The notes under the pieces are model-generated. The model ran no database searches. It was not told the origin of the DNA and worked only from the letters and a program-made list of their open reading frames with translations. This document shows, piece after piece, positions 1-10,726 of a DNA stretch of 64,000 nucleotides (the first letter of the stretch is position 1; the number at the start of each line of letters is the position of its first letter). A program made the position numbers and the translations under genes. Source of the DNA: Terana coerulea (lineage: Eukaryota; Basidiomycota; Agaricomycetes; Polyporales; Phanerochaetaceae); assembly GCA_024811115.1 (NCBI GenBank), contig JAKOGH010001195.1, positions 682,001-746,000 of the forward strand, given 5' to 3'.

Positions 1-767
1 TAGACAAGTGGGTCGCTTCTACGTTGGCTCTGACTGTGGGGTAAGTTGTATAAGTCATCTATCATGCCCTCGCACTGACCTCCTTACTAGTACGAACGTA
101 TATTGTACAGGTACATAAGCTCGAAGATCGACTATCTATGTGGCTAATGGCCCACACTGGCTTCTTTAGTCCTACTATCGTACAAGGTGTGGAGCTCCGG
201 TCGAGCTGTGAAACACGCTACTGCCTATCTCAGGTCGTCGAACACCTCAGTAAGCGACTTTATGCCTGAGCAACCTGAACTTCAGCCCGAGCTGAGTGTG
301 CTCTGCATAGCGAATCATAGCCATAATTATTGAGAGCGCCGCACTCTTCACGTACGCCGGCGTGATTGATCTTCTCGTCGTCAGGCTAATGACTTGCTCC
401 AGAGTTTCTTCCCTGATGATCACCGTCAGCTATTTCAGCCACTCTTTCCTAGCGTTTACTTTTGTCACCATGGTGCGTTATGCTACAACACAGTTGCTCT
501 TCTTATCTTACGTTTTCTCCTCAGGCCGCTCCTGTAACGGGCATCGCGTACTGTCTCATCATCATTCGCTTCGGTCTCGGCGGGCAGTTCAAGAAAGGGC
601 CAATACTTTCCACCGTACACCTTCCTCCAGGGTCACAACCGTCTCATACCGCGACAATTGGGTCTATGCCGATGAAGCGGATTGCAGTGAACGTGACAAG
701 TCATACGGAAACGATTAACGACCTGGATGTCATCAGCATAAAGGGCTCACACAACGGTGAAGTGTAG
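1..767 (+). CDS. Seven-helix membrane protein, 3' part (5' end outside window)
   Basis: This is the C-terminal part of a basidiomycete multi-helix membrane protein of the group with hydrophobic helices and a polar tail (DUF6533/6534-like; assignment from memory). Visible exons are about 1-40, 91-110, 170-249, 311-351, 403-472 and 525-767, joined by introns with GT/AG ends. The second exon is only 20 nt. Reading across it gives VGTNVYCT followed by LLSYKVW, a helix and cytoplasmic edge. Later exons give a helix rich in I/E/S/A, then VSYFSHSFLAFTF, then APVTGIAYCLIIIRFG and a polar tail ending at 767. Every exon matches the gene at 1995-3577 with the same intron positions, so the two are tandem paralogues. 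The role is unknown; a receptor-like or transporter-like plasma membrane protein is possible. Confidence 0.75.
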
Positions 768-817
768 AGCAGATTGAGTGGTTAATATTGGTGAGTTGGT
801 GTAAAGTCATCCTTCGC

Positions 818-990
818 CTAAGACTCATTCAATGCGTGCGTTACCCAGAAATTTTGGTTGGCTGCGTTGGCGTTTGAGCAACGTTTGAAGCACTGCTGTA
901 CTTCGGGCTTGTTCTTCTCGACTGACAGGTTGTTTACGATATCAGAAATGACAAGATCTTTGACGACTGTTCTCGGCCATAATCACAACA
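818..990 (-). CDS. Possible last exon of an unrecognised small gene
   Basis: On the minus strand an open frame ends with a stop at 818-820 and reads back through a peptide with VVKDLVISDIVNNL, then QQCFKRCSNANAANQNFW and a short tail. The composition looks protein-like (regular hydrophobic spacing, CFxxC) and unlike the surrounding non-coding DNA. The frame is closed upstream near 1000, where an intron acceptor such as ...GAGAACAG could lie. No start exon could be fixed. I do not recognise the protein. Confidence 0.25.
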
Positions 991-1917
991 CTGTTTAATC
1001 TCCTACAACGCCGCCGACACTACGGGATGTATCGCGGAGTGTCGGTCCTCCCGTTCCAGAATGGGCAGGCGAGCTCGTCTAATACTAATAGGCGCAAACA
1101 ATGGCATGTGACTATGACGTCATGCACTTCAATCCACTAGCGCTTTCCGCCGTCGTTCATCTGCTTATCATTACCATGAGCAAATTGCCACGCCTTCTCT
1201 CTTAGATGCCATACAAGATATCCTTGGGGTTGTTCCAGGAGACTTCTCTCCGATATCGACCAGCCTACCTCAGAGTTCTATCGGTGTAGGTGTCAAGTCC
1301 TCTCACGTTTGGGTTAACTCCCCATCTGCACGGCGACATTTCACCTCGCTTTTGGGAGCTGTGCAGTGGCAATTGATGATCAATTGTGCTGCATAGACAG
1401 AGCGTGCTAAAATAGAGCAAAATCGCTCGTTAACGCGGGTGACTGCTTTGATAGGAAACCAAATGGACAAGTGGTGGCCAAGCGTTTATTGTGAGTTCGA
1501 TTGCATTGATGAAGCCGGAGTATAGCTCGGCTTTAGATAACCCAGATGACTTACTGAACCTGTCCTTCCAGGCTCGCTCCAGTACGACACACTGATGGAC
1601 GACCAGTCATGATGCATGATGCTCGACCTTTAAGCTTCAAGCTCGAGCTTGATAGATAATAGGCCACCGCACGCTCGGCATGATCGTCAAGCTGTTCAGT
1701 AACGCGCGAGCTGCGCACCTATTACAACGTTTGGTTTTCGTGAGCGCGAAACCGCCTCCTCTTCTTGCCAGCTTCTCATACAATGGAGTAGGTCATATAA
1801 TACGGAAAACGGTGCCACGTATCAGCCATCTGGCAGCCGGCATAGTTTCATCATTGGTCATAGTTCAGTCCACTGGCACCGCATTGAGGCACCGTGCACA
1901 CAGTAGTCATTCGTACA
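991..1917. other. Intergenic, no gene seen
   Basis: Between the minus-strand fragment at 818 and the promoter of the second membrane-protein gene I see only short open frames with no family signal. A short purine/pyrimidine-symmetric stretch around 1631-1655 (AAGCTTCAAGCTCGAGCTT) is the only notable sequence. Confidence 0.5.
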
Positions 1918-1920
1918 TGC

Positions 1921-1928
1921 TATATAAA
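1921..1928 (+). promoter_or_regulatory. TATA box of the membrane-protein gene at 1995
   Basis: TATATAAA lies 67 bp upstream of the ATG at 1995, a usual fungal distance to the transcription start. This supports 1995 as the translation start. Confidence 0.5.
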
Positions 1929-1994
1929 CAACAGGGAGACTCACGTTGCACCTATTCACCCCACAGGCTCGGTTGCTACGTGTCACTGGCACCC

Positions 1995-3577
1995 ATGGCT
2001 GAGATGCTTCCTCCCGCCGCCGAGTTACTCGGCCTAGTGCTGGAAACTCTGCTGTACGGTGCGTAGTGTGCATGTATGACTCTGTGACGTGCACTTATCC
2101 GGCGATGTATCATCTCAGGAATGTACCTTGTGATGTTCATAGTCTCTATGAGGTACCTCTCTGCTGGGCACCGCAGAGACTCGGACAGGCGTTCTGTATC
2201 AACAAGGAAGACAATTGTTCTGGGAAATGTTGTATTACTCTTAACCACAACTGCGGTAAGCTCTGCCACTGCTTGCAACATGCGACATGGCTAAATTGTT
2301 ATTAGCAATGGGTGATGGAAGTTTACAGAGTGTTCTACGGCTTTGTCAAACTTGGTAGCCAACCTACTGGGCCATTACTCTACTTCATCGATCTCTCGTC
2401 ACCGCTGGATGTCGCTAGGGTGTCCATGTACTCGGTAGAATCAACTGTATCCGACATGATTATGGTGAGCCTTTTGGCGCGCTCCTTCTATCTCTACGCG
2501 TCTGAGCCCCACGCAATGCTAGGTGTATAGACTTTGGGTTGTATGGCATCGCTCATGCATTGTCATAATCACCCCAATCCTTACGATGATCTCTGCCACA
2601 GGTGGGCTGATTTATAGAGTTGTGGTGCATACTCATTAAATGTTCATTTACATCAAGGAAGCACGATACTCTACCTCTACAACATGCGACGTCTTACTGC
2701 GAGCGAAGACTTCTTCCAATCCCCATGTGGTACGTCTCATCAGAGTGTCGTATGTGCGATCCAACATTCACTTCGTGGGAATCCAAAGGGAAATGGATCG
2801 GGGCTGCCTTATCGTTGAGCATGAGGTAAGGATGCTCAGTCTTGAATGTGTCGCTTGCTCTAATTGCTGAGTGCACTGCAAGTACGAATCTATACTGTAC
2901 CGGTATGCTAGGCTCTTCAAAAACAACGCACAGCTACTGACTTGCCTCCTCGTAGTATTGCTGTCATATAAAATTTGGAAGACCCACCGAGCAGTGAGAG
3001 AGGCCACGAGATATGGCAGGTTCTCGGCAGCATCAGTGAGTCTCTTTCCAAGTTATCGAGAAAGGTGAAGATGTCAACCGTATTGCTACACTCATAAAGC
3101 GCATCATGGCCATTATTGTCGAGAGTGCGACTTTGGTTACGTGCGTTCGCCACTCAACTTCCTCTGCTTGAGCTCTGACTTACTGAAACCTTCTCCAGAG
3201 CTGCCTCTGTGATCATCATGGTCAGCTACTTCTGTCATTCCTTTGCAACCTTCACGAGCATCAGCATTGTAAGACGTTATCATAGACGTCGCAATTACTG
3301 CATTCGCTAACACCAAGCACAGGCTGCGCCTCTCGTTGGTATCGCATACTGCTTGGTTCTCATAAGGTTCGGAATGGGTGGCGCCTTCAGCAAACCTCCC
3401 GCCCTGTCTACCATCAATACCCCGCATGCCCTGCCATTGAACCGGTCAGACTCGTCAAACCCATTCTCTATGAAGCCGATTATGGTCAACGTAACGAGCG
3501 CATCGGAGGTCACGCACGATTCCGAGTCAGACGTCCTCGGGACCGAAATGACACTACATAGCGGCACTGCTGTATAG
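1995..3577 (+). CDS. Seven-helix membrane protein, tandem paralogue
   Basis: The start at 1995 (ACCCATGG context) opens with AAELLGLVLETLLYG, the typical N-terminal first helix of this family. Exons inferred: 1995-2060, about 2120-2254 (YLVMFIVSMRYL and RKTIVLGNVVLLLTTTA), about 2309-2464 (QWVMEVYRVFYGF, a loop, then SDMIM), an uncertain exon to 2825, a 20-nt microexon 2883-2902, 2956-3035, 3100-3140, 3199-3268 and 3323-3577. The final exon gives APLVGIAYCLVLIRFG and a polar serine/threonine-rich tail. Introns match the gene at 1-767 one for one. The stretch 2600-2825, which should hold the fourth helix, is poorly hydrophobic in all frames, so this copy may be partly degenerate or mis-read there. 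Function is unknown. Confidence 0.7.
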
Positions 3578-4059
3578 CACTAACTTAGCGGATCGGATTC
3601 TACGAACACGTGGTCAGGAGCTGAAGCGTGTCCTGGAACACTTATTGACGACCCGGACTGTTTATTTTAGCTACTCTCTAGTATACTCTATCAGCGTTCG
3701 GTCTTCGTATTGTATATTTATGATCCATTGCCATGAGCTCAATGCGTGAACGGTACCTCATGCTGAATGGAGAGCAATTGGTACCGCCGAGTTATTTCCG
3801 CGAACTACGCTACTAGAAGCAACGAGTGCGTGGATGACGATACATCTCATATCAGGAAGGCAGAGCCTTCCGAACATAACAAAGACAAACAAAGAGACTC
3901 GGGTGCACTCAAGCTTCTCAGTACCTGTGATTCACCAAATAGCATTGACGTCACTACAAGCCCGACATAAAACCCAGCACTATCCAGTACAAACGATCGA
4001 TATTCGAAACGGTCACGGAGACTTTCTCGTGTCCTAACTTCAGACTCCAGTGACCCTGT
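3578..4059. other. Intergenic, no gene seen
   Basis: Convergent 3' flanks of the membrane-protein gene and the secreted protein gene. Only short frames without coding character are present. Confidence 0.5.
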
Positions 4060-4761
4060 TCACCAGTTGATGTTCTCGACGCCGACAACCAAGTAGCCAT
4101 TTCCGTTGGCAGCCGCGGATCCTAAGATTACTCAGCCGAGCCCATAAGGTAAAAAGGGAAATGCGTTTAAACATACCGCCAACTTGACCAGCGCGGTTGC
4201 AGTTGGTGAAGATCCACTGCAAGCCGAGCGCCACGTCGCTGCTGCAGAGGGCGTGAGTACTCCGGGGATGCCGCTGTCGAACACTGCGGAGACGTACCAT
4301 TTGGATGACGCTTTTCCCGTGCCGGAAATGTTGGAGCCGGTGACCTGCGCGTTGCCAGAGTGGCAGAACTGCGAGTTGTCGCCGTTCACGGCACACGCGT
4401 TTCCGCCAATAGACTGCAGGTAGTTGAAGCAGGCGATGACGTTGTCGACGTTCGCGGTGGTGTACGTCTGGCAGACGTTGGTGTACCGCTTGACAAGCTC
4501 GCTGGTCTCTGCGTACGCGAAGAGAGGATGGTCAGGCTTGGCAGGAGCCTGAGCAACGGCGAAGGGGTGCTTACCGGCGGTCGGCGTCATCTTGTACAAC
4601 TCCTCGGACGTGAGGCCAAGCTCTGCTAGAGTGGGCAGACCGGGGCCGGGGACAACCTCGGGGTAGACCACAGCGGCCTCCGCGGCGGGGACAGCAGCGA
4701 CGCCGCTGAGGGCAGCCAAGCCGGCGAAAGCGAGAGCGAACAAGGAGGAAGTGGAGAACAT
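4060..4761 (-). CDS. Small secreted cysteine-rich protein, copy 1
   Basis: The ATG at 4761 begins a clear signal peptide (LFALAFAGLAALSGVAA, cleavage near AVPA). A proline-rich propeptide-like stretch (VVYPEVVPGPGLPTLAELG) follows, then a domain with conserved cysteines: VCQTY, IACFNYL, GNACAVNGD, QFCHSGNAQVTGS, KCSDVALGLQWIF, TNC, and a C-terminal GGSAAANGNG motif. Two introns are needed. One has donor GTACGT near 4305 and acceptor CTGCAG near 4250; its splice restores a cysteine codon. The second is near 4178-4126. The stop TGA is at 4060-4062. The domain loosely recalls the Ecp2/Hce2 type of fungal effector, but I do not claim membership. The product is predicted to be exported. Two related copies lie at 8283-8987 and 10946-11286. 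Confidence 0.8.
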
Positions 4762-4852
4762 GGGGAAGTAAAGTCGAGCGAAGGCTTCGGGGGGATGGAG
4801 GGGCAGAAGAGTGCAGAACAGCTCTGGGCTATCCAGGACTTCGACGTCGACC

Positions 4853-4859
4853 TTTTATA
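4853..4859 (-). promoter_or_regulatory. TATA box of secreted protein gene copy 1
   Basis: TATAAAA on the minus strand lies about 92 bp upstream of the ATG at 4761. Confidence 0.45.
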
Positions 4860-4861
4860 CG

Positions 4862-6083
4862 CTGGCGACAGGCAGAAATATCAGCTCGAAGGCTTCACTT
4901 GCCCGAGCAAAGGGGCGAGCCAGTCAATGCATCAGATCGACCGCCGCATTGCACGAGGCGTCCATATGCTTGCGGGGACATCAAGCCAATTGAAGGCCTC
5001 GAAGATGGCCCATGACTAGACTTATCGTAGAGCTTTGGGGTATTTTCGCGGTCTGGATTTCATCCTCGTATGAGCTTCTTGCCGTCACAAAGTGTTCGCT
5101 AAAGGGCCGGCAAGAACTGAGCCAGTTTTATCATCGTCGATATACCAACTGAAGACTCAGGACTCACGCTGCTTTGGAACTTGACAAACGCCATGGTGCA
5201 TGACCATGCCAATTGTCGGTCCTTCTCCATACGATTGTAGCCTGTACGAACACCGCACAAGATCCCATCAGCTCCTGATGAAACTGATCCCTACAGAAGT
5301 TTGATTTGGACGCACGCGTCGAAGAGCGGATGATAGCCTTAGTACCATCGTGCACACGCTGGCAGCATATTTTCTCCGAAAATACCGCTGAATGCCTGAC
5401 TCCTGCGGTACTTACGCCTTGAATAATGCGTACCTTTCCACCCGGTCCGCCGTGCGCCATCATCAGCTGTTTGATGATGATGGAGAGACCGCGTTTGCTA
5501 TGGCTTTGCATGGCCGGTGCGACAGCAAAGCGCAACCAGACTGCGACACAGGCGACCAAGACTGAGATGGATTGTAGCGGCGCACAGTGTGGTACGTTTT
5601 CCTGAAAGCGTAAATTTCAATGCTTATTTCTGTCAAATTCTTTAACGGGACGATACTTGCCCAGGATCCTGCGTGGGCTGCTTTGTGGCAAGTGTCGAGT
5701 CCTGTGGGCGCTATCTTATTCTGCCTCATCACGATTAGGTTTGATGCAGAAGGGTGTTCAGGAACAGGCCGCCGGCTATTCATGATGCTTCTCAAAGCCC
5801 ATCGCGTTCTCTTCACAGCCCATGCACTTGTGCATGCAGTCCGCAAAACAGTCGGAGGATTGTCACAGTGCGGCGGCTTGATGCACATGATCTCCTGTCC
5901 GCTGGCCGCACAAGCTGAGGATGCAGCACTGAGCTCCAGATTCAGTGTTGACGGCGGGCGGCGGAAGTCAGATGCACTGTGAATGCAGAATAATGGGAGA
6001 AGTTTGGCAGTAATGAAGGTACTTGTAGTGGCACCGACGACGACGACGACGACGAATGCGTCTGTGTCTACTGACGCTGCGTA
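4862..6083. other. Intergenic, mostly without recognisable genes
   Basis: No gene could be supported. The stretch includes a short relic of a membrane-protein exon (listed separately) and a minus-strand cysteine-rich frame near 5810-5890 that has no partner exons. Confidence 0.45.
5661..5745 (+). pseudogene. Relic of the last exon of a seven-helix protein gene
   Basis: After a CAG acceptor-like site the sequence reads SSPVGAILFCLITIRFD. This resembles the last-helix exon of the two genes at 1-3.6 kb (APVTGIAYCLIIIRFG). No preceding exons are recognisable and the following tail differs. It looks like a decayed fragment of the same family. Confidence 0.35.
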
Positions 6084-6900
6084 TCAGTCCTTTCGGCTCG
6101 GACCCCAGACGCTGCATTCCAGATCCTCAACCAACCCCGTTTCAAGGTTGTACATCCAACCATGCACAGCCTGCAGCCGGCCCTTCCCCGTGCCAGCCCA
6201 GTGGTCCTTCACCGACAGGCACGTTCGCGACGTTCAGGACCTGCTGTCGGACATTCGCCTTCACCAAAGCCTCCACCGTCCGCGGCTCGGGGAGGTTCAG
6301 AGCCATCTCCCGGAGGGTGCGAGCCAAGTCGCCAATGGCTGGGGCGGAGGCCAGTGCACCGTCTCCTTGGGCTCCGTTGTACTATGCTCCCCCGGGCCGG
6401 TGGTGGCTTCCCACGTTGAACGCCAGCGCTTTGTCGGGGGCGTCGTCGAGACAAACGGCGCAGCCACCACAACGCGTGTGCCCGGCAACGACGATGTGCT
6501 GAACGCCCAGTTCAGCCACCGCGTAAGTGAGAACGGAGATGCCGTTGGGGTCGTCAGGCTTAACCAGGCTGCAGGAGCGTGGTCAGTCATTCGTGAGCGC
6601 TAAGTTGATGGGTAGCAGGTGCTCCTCACTTTGCGATGTTGCGATGTGTGAATATCACACCAGGCATGCATCCCAGGATGACTGACTCCGGTACGCGGGA
6701 ATCTGCACAACCGATCCAAAGGACCTGCAACGCGCGAGGATGTAAGCTTCTGCACAGGGAGGTCGCCGCGGGCTTACCGGCGGGTGTTGTTCTTGTGCTG
6801 AGTTGACGAAGAACCACGGGTCCTTCTGCTTAACTCCATCGACCCATTCTCTGTTCTGCTCGAATAAAATAGGGATTATGGGGAACAAGGGCGAAGGCAT
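6084..6900 (-). pseudogene. Beta-carbonic anhydrase, copy with three frame breaks
   Basis: Beta-carbonic anhydrases interconvert CO2 and bicarbonate with a Zn bound by Cys, His and Cys. From the ATG at 6900: a short N-terminal exon with NREWVDGV, an exon with [16 protein letters not shown] and FTHRNIAK, then PDDPNGISVLTYAVAELGVQH and VVAGHTRCGGCAVC. The ligand residues (CADSR, GHxxC) are kept. Both introns are in the same places as in the copy at 12614-13402. Reading on requires three single-base corrections, near 6411, 6315 and 6209, before the C-terminus (HGWMYNLETGLVEDLECSVWG, then the stop at 6084). The gene is therefore either a recent pseudogene or an active gene carrying base-calling errors. 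The latter is possible because single-base breaks recur in essential genes of this window. Confidence 0.75.
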
Positions 6901-6968
6901 CTTCCAAATACACCTTGAATGAAGCTGGACGGGTGCGGCGGGTGTAGTCTTCAGCCGTCCTGAGGCGT

Positions 6969-6978
6969 GTATATATAC
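6969..6978 (-). promoter_or_regulatory. TATA box of carbonic anhydrase copy 1
   Basis: GGTATATATAC on the minus strand lies about 70 bp upstream of the ATG at 6900. The other anhydrase copy has a TATATATA box at nearly the same distance. Confidence 0.45.
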
Positions 6979-6999
6979 CTCAGTGGCGGTCTCCGTTCT

Positions 7000-8282
7000 C
7001 ATGCCATGCTTCTGCCTCTTAGAAGTTAGGTCCGGAGCTTGAGCCACAGGCAATGAAAAACTGGCAGCTCCGACACACAATGGTCCGGATGTAGTCAGCG
7101 CACAGGCACTGCCAGTGGCAATCCCGTCTGCTTATCGCAGCCTAGGTCCTTCCATGCTTTGCTTAGCTCAAGGTCGGCACGGCTTAGTACCTGTTCCCCT
7201 CCAGCGATGAACGTTCCGGAATGCGGACACCCTATGATATGTCACCATGACCCACAGAGTATACAGTCATCACTAAGTCGTAACCATCCAGCTCCTGTGT
7301 TAGAACTGGTCCATATGATCTTCTTCGGGTACTTAGGGCCTGCAACTCATCTTTGTGGTAATCAGTAGTGATTCAAAAGGTAGAAAAGAAATGCCTGGCC
7401 TACATATGACTTGCTGTGCTACTACTGTCAAGGTATCCTGCAGGAGTCGTTATGGAAGTCACATCGCAGTGAGAACAAGACCGACCCCGGGCGTTAGCTT
7501 GATGATTGATCCGCATCAGTCATCCGGATTTAGAAGGCAGACGCTTGGGAACATAACAAGCGCAAATACTGGACGCCGTCGGCGGCCAAATGGCTTGTGC
7601 TGGTACCACTCAGAAGCCTGTATTGAGTGCGTAGCATGCTTGTAGCCTTGTGCGATTCTTTCATTTTCGATACTAGTACATTTGTTACACCACTCATCAT
7701 CATCACTCATATATTACAATTATGGCACCTAAGTAACAAAAGCCTTCAATCTCTTACTGACTCACCTGGGGTGTACCCCCTCCGCGGTGCCTGGTATAAG
7801 TACGTTCACTGACCTCTGGCCCATTACCCGTCCCCGCAGTTCGTATCATGGATTCCGGGCCATTCCATCTCTGCTGATCCCTGCTGCGGCCCGTCTTACT
7901 CGTCTTAACCCTCGCAGCCTCTGGCGGTGTCTGGCGTTCCGGTCTGGCCCGCCGCATTCGTTAATTTTGGGAAGTACTTACGTGTCTCCTCTAGCTTCGA
8001 ATTCTGGTGCATATATATACCCGCCGAGTCATTCTGTACTGGTAGCAGCGCTGTTTATCTATTCTGTTGATTTCAGCTGCAGCCGTAGTATAATGTTAGC
8101 TGTAGCCATAGCGGTAACCTCGCAGCCAGCACCCTACTAGCAGTAAGCTGCCTTGACCACCGCCACCCTAACCCAACGCCAAGCTAGGCCACTCCCCGAA
8201 GCGAAGCGAAGGCGCCTCTTGTACTTAGAACCCGTATAGCGCCGTACTTCCAATTCCTTCGTTTGCCCAGCCGCCAGAACGA
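7000..8282. other. Intergenic, no gene; possible LTR-like stretch 7660-8150
   Basis: No coding region is supported. Between about 7660 and 8150 the sequence is pyrimidine-biased and carries a TATATATA box (8012-8019) in the middle of a roughly 490-bp stretch. That recalls a solitary LTR, but I could not find matching ends or a target duplication. Confidence 0.3.
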
Positions 8283-8987
8283 TCACCAATCGATGTTCTC
8301 CACTCCAACGATCAAGAAACCATTCCCGTTAGCAGCAGCAGACCCTTCAGCATAAGTGAGTAACTGCTCCAGCGAAAAGTGACTAACAACAAACACACCC
8401 CCAACTTGACCAGCCACATTGCAATAGGTGAATATCCATTGCAAGCCGAGTGCCACGTCGCTGCTACAGAGAGAATAAGTACTTTATAGACGCAGATATA
8501 TTCATGCCACTATGTCGTACCATAGAGATGCGGTGGAACCAGTACCAGATACATTAGATCCAGTGACCTGTGCGTTACCAGAGTAGCAGAACTGGACGTT
8601 GTCGCCGTTCACGCCACAAGTGTTGCCGCCAATGGCCTGCAGGTAGTTGAAGCAGGCAATGACATTGTCGACATTGGCTGTGGTGTATGTTTGGCACACG
8701 TTATTATACAAAGCAGAGCGTGCGAGGACATCCCTGCCCTCTGTGAATATCACGACGGTCAGTGGATTCATTGACAAAAATACAGCTGGAACGCGCTCAC
8801 CGATCTTGGGCGTCATTGTGTAGAGCTGCTCGGATGTCAGGCCAAGCTCAGCCAGCGTGGGGAGACCAGGTCCGGGGACGACTTCGGGGTAAACCACGGT
8901 GGTCTCCGAGGCGGGCACGGCAGCGACGCCGCCATTGATGGCGGCGAAACTGGCGAGAGCGAGAGTGAGCAAGGAGGAAGAGAACAT
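8283..8987 (-). CDS. Small secreted cysteine-rich protein, copy 2
   Basis: I choose the ATG at 8987 rather than the upstream in-frame ATG at 9044. From 8987 the product aligns with copy 1 and starts with a signal peptide (LLTLALASFAAINGGVAA). The same PEVVPGPGLPTLAELGLTSE stretch follows. An extra intron of about 60 nt (GTGAGC to TTCACAG, about 8794-8735) interrupts the variable region; it has no stop codon, so retention would add 20 residues. The cysteine domain is conserved (VCQTY, IACFNYL, NTCGVNGD, QFCYSGNAQVTGS, CSDVALGLQWIF). The last exon reads GSAAANGNGFLIVGVEN before the stop at 8283-8285. Likely exported; function unknown. Confidence 0.75.
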
Positions 8988-9059
8988 GACAAAGCACAGC
9001 AGAACGATGTACAAAGACTGAGGAATATAAAGTGCTTGTATCACCTGTGTGCTCTTTAT

Positions 9060-9350
9060 GCCGCTTTCCCTTGCGTTTTATAGCTCAACAGAAGCAGATC
9101 AGCAGCGCCGGCACAGCGTATTTGTCCGAGATACAGCGGAGGATTGGGCAAGTGACTGGACGGCACAAACGTTATGCCACAGGGCGGCCAGATGTTTACG
9201 GAAGTACAACACTGAATGAGAACTTAGAAAGCTTGGACCGGGCTGAGCCGATCATATGTTCTTCTCCGCTGCTGTAATGCCGTTAAACCTCATTGTCCGG
9301 TCCAGTCATAGGAGACACGTTTGGGCTTTTGAGTCCTCTATCAGCGAAAT
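9060..9350. repeat. Duplicated upstream region, copy A
   Basis: This flank upstream of secreted protein copy 2 is recognisably similar to 11455-11760 upstream of copy 3. Shared features include CGAGATAC.GCGGAGGATTGG and the CTCTATCA core. Copies 2 and 3 therefore arose by duplication of a segment that included the promoter. Confidence 0.55.
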
Positions 9351-9484
9351 CTTCTTCCCGCCAACGCCGGGGCATTCTAAATATAACGTTAGTGTTTATC
9401 TTCATGTCTTGGGTCAAGTTCATGGCTCAAAACTCGCAGGTCAAAACCATTATACGCGCAGAGCCATCAGCAAAACGTACAAGC

Positions 9485-9795
9485 GCTGACGACTGATGAG
9501 CGCTGACGGGCACTGAGAGCACTGACGAACAGTTTGGGACCGAAGTTCGAGCCCTGCTGAAGCCGGACTTTTACTAAATTTTGTATTTTCTTAGTTCCTC
9601 TTGTTGCATAATCTATGCTGGACGTGAATGATAATGGTTTACTCACCGAAGCTTTGCTGCAAGAGTCGGATGCAAGAGGGGTCAAAAACGTCTGAGAGCG
9701 CTCAAAATGACTACTGAGACTGGCAGGCGCTGACGGCACTGAAGGGACTGAAGCGCGCTGAGATGGCTTCATCAGTACCTGTCAGTACCGCTCAG
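9485..9795. repeat. Cluster of GCGCTGACGG / GCACTGA repeats
   Basis: Short related words (AGCGCTGACGGGCACTGA at about 9508, GGCGCTGACGGCACTGA at about 9732, with several ACTGA and CGCTCAG variants) crowd both sides of a 200-bp AT-richer core. This could be the degenerate ends of a small transposon. I cannot define exact termini. Confidence 0.35.
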
Positions 9796-9842
9796 CGCCA
9801 ATGCAACTTTGCTGATGGCAGAGAATACAGCACATCATATAT

Positions 9843-10015
9843 CAGGCTCCAAACCAGCACGGCCTTGCGGCCTCGTTCGTCTGAAATCCCTATATACCCT
9901 ATGACACATACGTGCTTACGCTACATCACGTGATTATAGTTTTGAACCTTATTTTACGAAGAGGCCGCAAGGCCGGCTGGCAAACAATGTCGTGGGAATG
10001 CTTGGTAAGCAAGAC
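9843..10015 (+). repeat. Left terminal inverted repeat of the transposon
   Basis: 173 bp starting CAGGCTCCAAACCAGCACGG. It matches the reverse complement of 10554-10726 except for one visible G/A difference about 42 bp in. Confidence 0.9.
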
Positions 10016-10553
10016 AGACACTTGCGTTGACCACACACCAGAGCGCAATAAAATGAGAGTATATGCTGCTAGAGCTCACCCACAGTCCTTTGTGCATGTG
10101 AAATCAGGACTCAAGCACTGACATATATTTACGAGGAGCTAGTAGGCCGTACTGTAATTGCATTTCATTATCTGCTTATACAAGAAAGAGGAGACCTTCC
10201 AATGTTGGTGTTGCCAGTACTAAGAGCAAGAAATAAATGAAAAGAGGAAAGCAAAGAAGAATGCAGACCACCATGTGCTATTCAGAAGCCTACGAGCTAC
10301 CCGGTTTGTGCACACTTGGGTTGGAGGGACCGGCACCCGCTGGCAAGGATCAAATGCGCGCTTCAAGCTGATCACTACATAGACCATACTGCGCAGTATT
10401 TGCGAGCATGCAATAGACAGCAACTATGAGAAGAGACAAGAGTGACACTTACATTGAACCGAGTCCTACATGATACATGGCGTATTAACTGCAGCGACAG
10501 GCCGAGTGGGTGAACGCGACTGTCATGCTCGACGCGCATGGAAAGAGACGCAG

Positions 10554-10726
10554 GTCTTGCTTACCAAGCATTCCCACGACATTGTTTGCCAGCCGGCCTT
10601 GCGGCCTCTTCGTAAAATAAGGTTCAAAACTATAATCACGTGATGTAGCGTAAGCACGTATGTGTCATAGGGTATATAGGGATTTTAGACGAACGAGGCC
10701 GCAAGGCCGTGCTGGTTTGGAGCCTG
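10554..10726 (-). repeat. Right terminal inverted repeat of the transposon
   Basis: Inverted copy of the left arm, ending ...GGTTTGGAGCCTG, directly followed by the second ATCATATAT target duplication. Confidence 0.9.

Larger units (their letters stand above)
9843..10726. mobile_element. Non-autonomous DNA transposon with 173-bp inverted repeats (MULE-like)
   Basis: An 884-bp element has terminal inverted repeats at 9843-10015 and 10554-10726 that differ at one base by eye. It is flanked by a 9-bp direct repeat, ATCATATAT, at 9834-9842 and 10727-10735. The ends read CAGGCTCCAAACC... Each arm holds a GGCCTTGCGGCC / GGCCGCAAGGCC inverted pair and a CACGTGAT motif. The 538-bp core has no transposase. 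Long inverted repeats plus a 9-bp target duplication are characteristic of the Mutator superfamily, so I infer a MULE-derived non-autonomous element. It lies between secreted protein copies 2 and 3. Confidence 0.9.

Noticed and set aside
5463..5890. Minus-strand frames including a cysteine-rich stretch (CFADCMHKCMGCEEN)
   Set aside because: The cysteine frame ends after about 30 residues with no supporting upstream exon, start or homologous copy.
7660..8150. Solitary LTR candidate
   Set aside because: A TATA-like box and base bias only; no matching TG/CA ends or target duplication, so it is not called as a mobile element.
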